From assembly GCA_017643025.1 (NCBI GenBank), contig JAEPOG010000004.1:372001-436000 (forward strand): a stretch of 64,000 nt of DNA, in the 5' to 3' direction. The notes under the pieces are model-generated. The model saw only the letters and a program-made list of their open reading frames with translations. It was not told where the DNA came from and did no database searches. Position numbers and translations under genes: made by a program. This document shows, in pieces, positions 58,495 to 64,000 of this stretch. The DNA is from Rhizobiaceae bacterium. GTDB taxonomy: Bacteria; Pseudomonadota; Alphaproteobacteria; Rhizobiales; Rhizobiaceae. The stretch's first letter is position 1. The number at the start of each line of letters is the position of its first letter.

Positions 58495-58522
58495 GGAGCG
58501 GTCGCCTGCACGCGGCCGCTCC
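58495..58522 (-). terminator. Hairpin between glpU and glpV
   Basis: GGAGCGGTCGC (58495-58505) pairs with GCGGCCGCTCC (58512-58522), 11 bp with one G-U pair. On the minus strand no T-run follows, so read-through into glpV is expected; a T-run is present only on the plus strand. Confidence 0.5.
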
Positions 58523-58537
58523 ACCTTTTTTCCCGCT

Positions 58538-58822
58538 CTAGACGAACCGAAACACGAGAACCGCGTAAACGATCGAGAGAGCGAGAGCCCACCACAGGTT
58601 GGGTCCGATCAGACCCAACCAAGCGAGATGGATGTAGGCGCTGCCAAGCAGCGATATGAAAAGCCGGTCGCCGCGCGTCGTGTGGAGACCGAGCACGCCG
58701 TCGCGCGGTGCGCCGCCGGGCCTCACAAACTCCCACGCCGTCATGCCGGCCAGCAATAGCGCGATCACGGCAAAGAAGGTTGCCGTCTGCCAGGTCCAGG
58801 CCATCCAGCTGAGGTCGAACAT
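58538..58822 (-). CDS. glpU: Small membrane protein of the glycerol transporter operon (DUF2160)
   Basis: A 94-residue integral membrane protein with three hydrophobic segments (about 12-27, 50-70 and 74-92) and conserved MDLSWMAWTW-like N-terminus (FDLSWMAWTWQTATFF) and TTRGDRLFI loop. It belongs to the DUF2160 family found in glycerol ABC operons, where it is called GlpU and has no established function. Position between glpQ and glpV supports the name. Confidence 0.9.
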   Translation of the reverse strand: MFDLSWMAWTWQTATFFAVIALLLAGMTAWEFVRPGGAPRDGVLGLHTTRGDRLFISLLGSAYIHLAWLGLIGPNLWWALALSIVYAVLVFRFV

Positions 58823-58837
58823 AGCTTCCTCCCTTCC

Positions 58838-59635
58838 TCACACGCGCCCGAGGGCGAAGCCCTTGGCGATGTAGTTGCGGACGAAATAGATCACGAGCGC
58901 GCCCGGAATGATGGTGAGCACCCCGGCGGCGGCGAGAAGCCCGAGCTCGTATCCGGACGTCGATGCGGTGCGCGTCATCACGGCGGCGATCGGCTTGGCG
59001 GCGACAGCCGTCAGCGACTTGGCGAGCAACATCTCCACCCACGAGAACATGAAGCAGAAGAAAGCGGTGACGCCGATGCCGCTCGCGATCAACGGCATGA
59101 AGATCTTCACGAAGAAGCGAGGCCATGAATAGCCGTCGATATAGGCCGTCTCGTCGATCTCCTTCGGCACGCCGGACATGAAGCCTTCGAGAATCCACAC
59201 CGCCAGCGGAATGTTGAACAGGCAATGCGCGAGAGCCACCGCCCACGGCGTGTCGAACAGGTTGATGGCCGAATAGAGCTGGTAGAACGGCAGCGCGAAC
59301 ACGGCCGGCGGCGCCATTCGGTTGGTCAGCAGCCAGAAGAAAAGGTGCTTGTCGCCGAGGAAGCGGTAGCGCGAAAACGCATAGGCCGCCGGCAGCGCTA
59401 CGGTCACCGAGATGACCGTGTTGATCACCACATATGAGATCGAACTGAGATAGCCATTGTACCAGACCGGGTTGGTCAGGATCTCGACATAGCTCGCCGT
59501 CGTGAAGTTGCGCGGATAGAGCGAAAAGCCGCCAAGGATCTCGTTTGTCGTCTTGAACGACATATTGATAAGCCAATAGATCGGCAGCATCAGGAATATG
59601 ATGTAGACGGTGGGGACCAGCCAGCGCAGCCTCAT
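58838..59635 (-). CDS. glpQ: Glycerol ABC transporter, permease subunit
   Basis: A 265-residue inner-membrane permease with six hydrophobic helices. The EAA loop is seen as EIDETAYIDGYSWPRFFVKIFMP (written as residues about 170-192). Begins MRLRWLVPTVYIIFLMLPIYW. The start ATG 59635 overlaps the glpP stop (ATGA), so the two permeases are translationally coupled. The longer open frame reaching 60598 is a chance extension across glpP. Forms the channel with GlpP for glycerol uptake. Confidence 0.94.
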   Translation of the reverse strand: MRLRWLVPTVYIIFLMLPIYWLINMSFKTTNEILGGFSLYPRNFTTASYVEILTNPVWYNGYLSSISYVVINTVISVTVALPAAYAFSRYRFLGDKHLFFWLLTNRMAPPAVFALPFYQLYSAINLFDTPWAVALAHCLFNIPLAVWILEGFMSGVPKEIDETAYIDGYSWPRFFVKIFMPLIASGIGVTAFFCFMFSWVEMLLAKSLTAVAAKPIAAVMTRTASTSGYELGLLAAAGVLTIIPGALVIYFVRNYIAKGFALGRV

Positions 59636-60495
59636 TGCTCGTCCCCCCTGGTCATCAGCGTGTAGAAGCACCAGCAGGCGAGCAGGGTCATCAGGAAGTA
59701 GATGACGCTCATCGCCGCCGCGATGCCGAGGTTGAACTCGCCGAGCGCGGCCTTCACCAGATCGATCGACAGGAAGGTCGTCGTGTTGCCCGGTCCGCCG
59801 CCGGTCAGGACGAAGGGCTCTGTGTAGATCATGAAAGAGTCGATGAAACGCAGCAGGACCGCGATGGTCAGCACGCGCCGCATCTTCGGCAACTGGATGT
59901 AGCGGAACACGGACCATGCCGATGCGCTGTCGATGCGCGCAGCCTGGTAATAGGCGTCGGGGATCGAGCGCAGCCCGGCATAGGCGAGCAGCACCACCAG
60001 CGACGTCCAGTGCCAGACATCCATGAGCACGACGGTGAACCAGGCGGACCCCGGCTGCCGCGTGAAGTTGTAGTCGATGCCGATGGCGTTGATGACGTAG
60101 CCGAGCAGCCCGATGTCCGGCAGCGCGAAGATGTTCCACATGGCGCCGACGACGTTCCACGGGATCAGCAGCGGCAGCGCCATCAGCACCAGGCACACCG
60201 GCACCCAAGGCCCCGAGCGCGGCATGGCGAGCGCGACCGCGACGCCAAGCGGTATCTCGATCGCCAGGATGACCAGCGTGAAGATGATCTGCCGCGTCAG
60301 CGAGGCGTGGAAGCGGCTCGAGGTGAGCACCTGCTCGTACCACTTGAAGCCTTCGAAGAAGAACAGGTTGTTGCCGAACGTTTCCTGCACCGAATAGTTC
60401 ACCACCGTCATCAGCGGGATGATGGCGTTGAAGGCGACCAGCAGCAGGACCGGCAGCACCATGAACCAGGCACGGTTGTTGAGCGTCTTGTTCAT
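59632..60495 (-). CDS. glpP: Glycerol ABC transporter, permease subunit
   Basis: A 287-residue permease with six transmembrane segments. N-terminus MNKTLNNRAWFMVLPVLLLV, EAA-type loop near residues 180-200 (SIPDAYYQAARIDSASAWSV), and the FVLTGGGPGNTTTFLS periplasmic segment common to sugar permeases. Start ATG 60495 overlaps the glpT TGA by four bases. Pairs with GlpQ. Neighbour order matches the rhizobial glycerol operon. Confidence 0.94.
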   Translation of the reverse strand: MNKTLNNRAWFMVLPVLLLVAFNAIIPLMTVVNYSVQETFGNNLFFFEGFKWYEQVLTSSRFHASLTRQIIFTLVILAIEIPLGVAVALAMPRSGPWVPVCLVLMALPLLIPWNVVGAMWNIFALPDIGLLGYVINAIGIDYNFTRQPGSAWFTVVLMDVWHWTSLVVLLAYAGLRSIPDAYYQAARIDSASAWSVFRYIQLPKMRRVLTIAVLLRFIDSFMIYTEPFVLTGGGPGNTTTFLSIDLVKAALGEFNLGIAAAMSVIYFLMTLLACWCFYTLMTRGDEQ

Positions 60496-61568
60496 GCCCG
60501 CGCCTCCGGTTCGACGCGCCATGAGTCGGCGTAGATGTTGATGCCGGCGGGATCGAAGGCGAGCCTTGCATCGGCCGGAATTTCACCGTCTTCGCCAACG
60601 ACGACGGCGACGGGATGACTCTCGAGCGTGCCGCGCACGATCTTCTGCCGGCCGATGTCCTCGATCTTGGAGATGGCGAACGGCGCGCCCTCGCGCCCGA
60701 GGCTGAGATATTCGGGCCTGATGCCGAGTTCGGTTTTGGCGCCGTTCTCGATCTTCACCGGGGCTGGCAGCGGGACTGCTACTTCGCCGATGCGCGCGGT
60801 CGTACCGTCGAGCTTGACCGGCAGCACGTTCATCCCCGGCGAGCCGATGAAATAGCCGACGAATGTGTGGCTCGGACGCTCGAACAACTCGGCCGGCGTA
60901 CCGATCTGAACGATCTCGCCCTCATACATGACGACCACGACATCGGCGAAAGTCAGCGCTTCGGTCTGGTCGTGCGTGACATAGACCATTGTGAAGCCGA
61001 CCCGGCGGTGGAGCTGCTTCAGCTGTGAGCGCAGCATCCATTTCATGTGCGGGTCGATGACGGTCAGCGGCTCGTCGAACAGGATCGCGTTGACGTCGGA
61101 GCGAACCAGCCCCCGGCCGAGCGCGATCTTCTGCTTGCTGTCCGCTGTCAGCCGGTTGGCGCGGCGGTCGGCCATACCGCCGAGGTCGATCATGTCGATG
61201 ATCTCGCGGACCCGGGTGTCAACCTCCGCCTCTGGCACACCCCTGTTCCGGAGAGGGAATGCGAGGTTCTGGTAGACAGTCATCGTGTCGTAGACGACCG
61301 GGAACTGGAACACCTGTGCGATGTTGCGTTCCTCGGTCGAAAGCGCGGTGACGTCGCGCCCGTCAAACAGCACCTTGCCGTCGCTCGGCCTGAGCAGACC
61401 GGAAATGATGTTGAGCAACGTGGTCTTGCCACAGCCCGACGGCCCCAGCAGCGCGCAGGCAGTGCCGTCGGCGAAGGTGTGATGCACCTCCTTCAGCGCG
61501 TAGTCCGCCTCCGACCGCGGGTCGGCGGTGTAGGCGTGGCGGATATGATCGAGATCGATACGCGCCAT
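60492..61568 (-). CDS. glpT: Glycerol ABC transporter ATPase, with degenerate signature motif
   Basis: A 358-residue ABC ATPase with C-terminal TOBE-like region. Walker A GPSGCGKTT and Walker B ILFDEPLTVIDPH are intact, as is the H-loop VYVTHDQTEA. Where the LSGGQ signature is expected the protein reads RLTADSKQKIALGRGL, so the signature is degenerate. GlpS keeps a normal signature, so the pair forms an asymmetric heterodimer. Overlaps glpP by four bases and starts three bases after glpS. Confidence 0.93.
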   Translation of the reverse strand: MARIDLDHIRHAYTADPRSEADYALKEVHHTFADGTACALLGPSGCGKTTLLNIISGLLRPSDGKVLFDGRDVTALSTEERNIAQVFQFPVVYDTMTVYQNLAFPLRNRGVPEAEVDTRVREIIDMIDLGGMADRRANRLTADSKQKIALGRGLVRSDVNAILFDEPLTVIDPHMKWMLRSQLKQLHRRVGFTMVYVTHDQTEALTFADVVVVMYEGEIVQIGTPAELFERPSHTFVGYFIGSPGMNVLPVKLDGTTARIGEVAVPLPAPVKIENGAKTELGIRPEYLSLGREGAPFAISKIEDIGRQKIVRGTLESHPVAVVVGEDGEIPADARLAFDPAGINIYADSWRVEPEARA

Positions 61569-61571
61569 CGC

Positions 61572-62654
61572 TCAGGCCGCCTTCCTGTCGGGAACACGCA
61601 CGGCGTTGCCGTCCATGTCGAAGACCAGCAGGTGCCGCGGGTCGATATAGACATCGACCGTTTCATCGGGCTCCAGCGAAACGATGCCGTGCGACAGCAT
61701 CACCCAGCGCGAGCCCCCGAACTCGACATGGACGAAGCTCTCCGAGCCGGTGATCTCGGTCACCTGAACCCGCGCCCGCAGGGCCTTCGCGCCGGGTACG
61801 GGCGGGCGGAGGGAGAGATGGTGGGGCTGAAAGCCGATTGTGTACGCCGCATCGGCTATGTCCGCCAGTTCGACGGGCACCGGGAGGTCGGCCCCACCAT
61901 CAAGGCTGAATTTCGCGCCCTTCTTGGGCAGGACGATCGTGTTGAGAGGCGGATCGGCGAAGGTCCGCGCCGTCACCAGATCGTTGGGCTTACGGAAGAC
62001 TTCGATCGTCGGTCCGAACTGCGTCACCCGACCCTCGTTGAGAGTAGCCGTGCTGCCCCCCAGCAGCAGTGCTTCGTGCGGCTCGGTCGTCGCGTAGACA
62101 AAGATGGCGCCGGTTTCGGCAAAAACCTTCGGCAGCTCTTCGCGCAATTCCTCGCGCAGCTTGTAGTCGAGGTTGGCCAGCGGCTCGTCGAGCAGCACGA
62201 GGCTGGCGTTCTTGACGATAGCCCGCGCCAGGGCTGTGCGCTGCTGCTGCCCGCCCGAAAGCTGCAGCGGCGTGCGGTCGAGATAGGGCGTGAGCTTGAG
62301 CAGCTCGGCGGCGCGGCGAACCTCGGCGTCGATGTGCTTCTTGTCCGCGCCGCGCACCCTGAGCGGCGAGGCGATATTTTCGTACACCGTCATCGCCGGA
62401 TAGTTGATGAACTGCTGGTAGACCATCGCGACGTTGCGCTGCTGCACCGGCACGCCAGTTACGTCCTGCCCGTCAAACCAGACCGACCCAGAGCTCGGAC
62501 GGTCCAGCCCAGCCATCAGCCGCATGAGGCTCGTCTTGCCGGAAAGCGTCGGGCCCAGCAGCACGTTGAGCGTGCCCTTGCTGAGCGCGAGCGAAACGTC
62601 GTCGATCCAGTTTTCGGCGCCGACGGCAAGGGAGACGTTTTTCAGTTCAAGCAT
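61572..62654 (-). CDS. glpS: Glycerol ABC transporter ATPase
   Basis: A 360-residue ABC ATPase. Walker A GPTLSGKTS, intact signature LSGGQQQRTALAR, Walker B LVLLDEPLANLD and a TOBE-like C-terminal domain (about 240-355). Dimerises with GlpT, where one ATP site is formed by the good signature of GlpS and the Walker A of GlpT. ATG 62654, 12 bases after glpD. No regulator gene is in the window; the operon regulator GlpR is expected beyond 64000. Confidence 0.94.
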   Translation of the reverse strand: MLELKNVSLAVGAENWIDDVSLALSKGTLNVLLGPTLSGKTSLMRLMAGLDRPSSGSVWFDGQDVTGVPVQQRNVAMVYQQFINYPAMTVYENIASPLRVRGADKKHIDAEVRRAAELLKLTPYLDRTPLQLSGGQQQRTALARAIVKNASLVLLDEPLANLDYKLREELREELPKVFAETGAIFVYATTEPHEALLLGGSTATLNEGRVTQFGPTIEVFRKPNDLVTARTFADPPLNTIVLPKKGAKFSLDGGADLPVPVELADIADAAYTIGFQPHHLSLRPPVPGAKALRARVQVTEITGSESFVHVEFGGSRWVMLSHGIVSLEPDETVDVYIDPRHLLVFDMDGNAVRVPDRKAA

Positions 62655-62666
62655 CGCCCCGCCTCC

Positions 62667-64000
62667 CTATTCCGCAGCCTGATGGTGCAGGGTTTGCGTG
62701 TAGTCGTGCAGAAACGCATCGAGTTCCGATGCTTCTTCTGCCGAAGTGACGAGCCCGCGCTTTGTTCGCCGCCATAGAACGTCGTCGGCCGTGGCAGCCC
62801 ATTCCTGGCGGGCGAGATAAGTCACCTCCGCCTCGTAGAGGTCTGCGCCGAAATGCCGGCCCAGATCCTTCAACGCACCTGCGTTGCCGAGTAGGGCGCG
62901 CGCACGCGTTCCGTAGAGCCGGACCAGCCGGCGGGCGTGGGAGCGCGCCAGAAAAGGGTAGTCGGCCAGCAACCCGTTCACCTGGGCTTCGTATCCATCC
63001 GCGGGGAAATCTCCGCCCGGAAGCGCCGCGCCGGCGGTCCAGGCGGGCTTGCGCTTGCCGATCAGGCCTCCGATCTTTCCGACGACCTCCTCCGCGAGCT
63101 TGCGATAGGTGGTGATCTTGCCGCCGAAAATATTGACGATCGGGGCCTTGCCGGGACCGCTGTCGGTACGCAGCACGTAGTCGCGGGTCGCTTCCTGCGC
63201 CTTTGATGCGCCGTCGTCGAAGAGCGGCCGCACGCCGGAATAGGTCCAGACGATGTCGTCCGCCGTCACCGGTTCGCGGAAATAGGAACTGGCGCCCTCG
63301 CAGAGATACGCGACCTCCTCGTCGGTGATCTTCGCCTCGCCTGGATCGCCCTCGAAATCCCGGTCGGTGGTGCCGATCAGCGTGAAGTCTTCCTCATAGG
63401 GAATGGCGAAGAAGATGCGTCCGTCGCTGTTCTGGAAGAAATAGGATCTGTCGTGCTCGAACTTGCGCTTGATGACGATGTGGCTGCCCTGGACCAGCCT
63501 GATGTTGTCGGCGTCATTCTGGCCGACAGTGGCCGCGAGGACTGAATCCACCCACGGGCCGGACGCATTGACCAGCAGCCTGGCGGTGACGTTCTGGCGT
63601 TGTCCGGAACGTCCATCCTCAAGCGTGATCGTCCAAAGCTCGCCATCTCTCTCTGCCCTGACCACGCGGGTTCGCGTGCGTATGCCGGCGCCCAGATCGG
63701 CGGCCGAGCGCGCGTTGAGAACGACCAGGCGCGCATCGTTCACCCAGCAATCCGAAAACTCGAACGCCTTGACGAATTCCGGCTTGATCGGGACACCCGC
63801 CGGATCGGAATTCAGGTCAAGCGTCCGGGTTGGGGGCAGCTTTTTCCGGCCGCCGATATGGTCGTAGATGAACAGGCCGAGCCGGAGGAACCAGGCCGGG
63901 CGCAGTCCACTGTGATGCGGCAGCACGAGCCGGAGCGGCCAGATGATGTGCGGCGCCATCGCCCACAGCACTTCGCGTTCCATCAGCGCTTCGCGCACGA
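62667..64000 (-). CDS. glpD: Glycerol-3-phosphate dehydrogenase (FAD), partial (N-terminus beyond window)
   Basis: The C-terminal part (about 443 residues) of an aerobic FAD-dependent GlpD. The N-terminal FAD motif is cut off by the window end. Present are LVREALMEREVL-type region near the cut, WVNDARLVVLNARSAADLGA, LLVNASGPWVDSVL, LVQGSHIVIKRKF, IPYEEDFTLIGTTDRDFEGD, VWTYSGVRPLFDD and IFGGKITTYRKLAE. It oxidises sn-glycerol 3-phosphate to dihydroxyacetone phosphate and passes electrons to quinone at the inner membrane, completing use of glycerol taken up by GlpSTPQUV and phosphorylated by GlpK. Confidence 0.95.
   Translation of the reverse strand, partial: VREALMEREVLWAMAPHIIWPLRLVLPHHSGLRPAWFLRLGLFIYDHIGGRKKLPPTRTLDLNSDPAGVPIKPEFVKAFEFSDCWVNDARLVVLNARSAADLGAGIRTRTRVVRAERDGELWTITLEDGRSGQRQNVTARLLVNASGPWVDSVLAATVGQNDADNIRLVQGSHIVIKRKFEHDRSYFFQNSDGRIFFAIPYEEDFTLIGTTDRDFEGDPGEAKITDEEVAYLCEGASSYFREPVTADDIVWTYSGVRPLFDDGASKAQEATRDYVLRTDSGPGKAPIVNIFGGKITTYRKLAEEVVGKIGGLIGKRKPAWTAGAALPGGDFPADGYEAQVNGLLADYPFLARSHARRLVRLYGTRARALLGNAGALKDLGRHFGADLYEAEVTYLARQEWAATADDVLWRRTKRGLVTSAEEASELDAFLHDYTQTLHHQAAE

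Noticed and set aside
58838..60598. 586-codon frame that joins glpQ to upstream sequence
   Set aside because: Only the last 265 codons look like a permease; the upstream part runs across glpP out of frame. The ATGA overlap at 59635 marks the real start.

Overview
The window reads as chromosomal DNA of a high-GC alphaproteobacterium of the order Hyphomicrobiales (Rhizobiales), most like the Mesorhizobium/Phyllobacteriaceae group. Supporting this are an Omp10-type lipoprotein, lysine/ornithine decarboxylase plus homospermidine synthase, CpdR next to tRNA-Val(GAC), a full rhizobial-type glpDSTPQUVK glycerol operon, and three RNA elements typical of these bacteria (a speF-like leader, an MmgR/suhB-type sRNA and a ROSE-type thermometer). 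GTG and TTG starts are frequent. No insertion sequence, prophage or CRISPR array was seen. One short palindromic element with inverted ends sits at 2436-2554.

Layout. 1-1.4 kb: end of an acyl-CoA carboxylase/enoyl-CoA-reductase-like SDR operon (minus) with a palindromic MerR-type operator in front. 1.6-4.3 kb: SCP2 protein, GNAT enzyme, and the decarboxylase with its roughly 420-nt structured leader. 4.3-17.7 kb: housekeeping and metabolic genes (amidase, LysR, DUF1007-NicO metal exporter, denD, GNAT, aminotransferase, SLC13 permease, SDR, DUF533, trhO, muramidase, eda). 17.7-23.9 kb: DUF882 cell-wall protein, sigma-54 response regulator, M3 peptidase, methyltransferase. 23.9-30.9 kb: DUF3445 protein, homospermidine synthase, Omp10, Zn protease, AMP-ligase, 5'-nucleotidase with LysM. 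31-39.9 kb: frameshifted ChaC, hemH, qmcA-nfeD, outer-membrane barrel protein, galU, lytic transglycosylase, DUF459 protein. 39.9-47.7 kb: gltD-gltB and threonine aldolase.

47.9-50.6 kb is the most interesting accessory island. It is a four-gene cluster of the bufferin type: a Cys-containing DUF2282 precursor, a DUF692 (MNIO) modifying enzyme, a DUF2063 partner and a DoxX membrane protein. Two strong hairpins lie between precursor and enzyme genes. It ends at a bidirectional terminator shared with an hsp20 gene under a heat-shock-like promoter and RNA thermometer.

51.5-55.1 kb holds an alpha/beta hydrolase, hisN, the MmgR-type sRNA, N-formylglutamate amidohydrolase, cpdR and tRNA-Val. 55.1-64 kb is the glycerol operon on the minus strand, with glpD cut by the window end. 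It encodes uptake through the GlpSTPQUV ABC transporter, phosphorylation by GlpK and oxidation by GlpD.

All functional calls come from reading motifs and family resemblance in the translated sequence. No database search was run.
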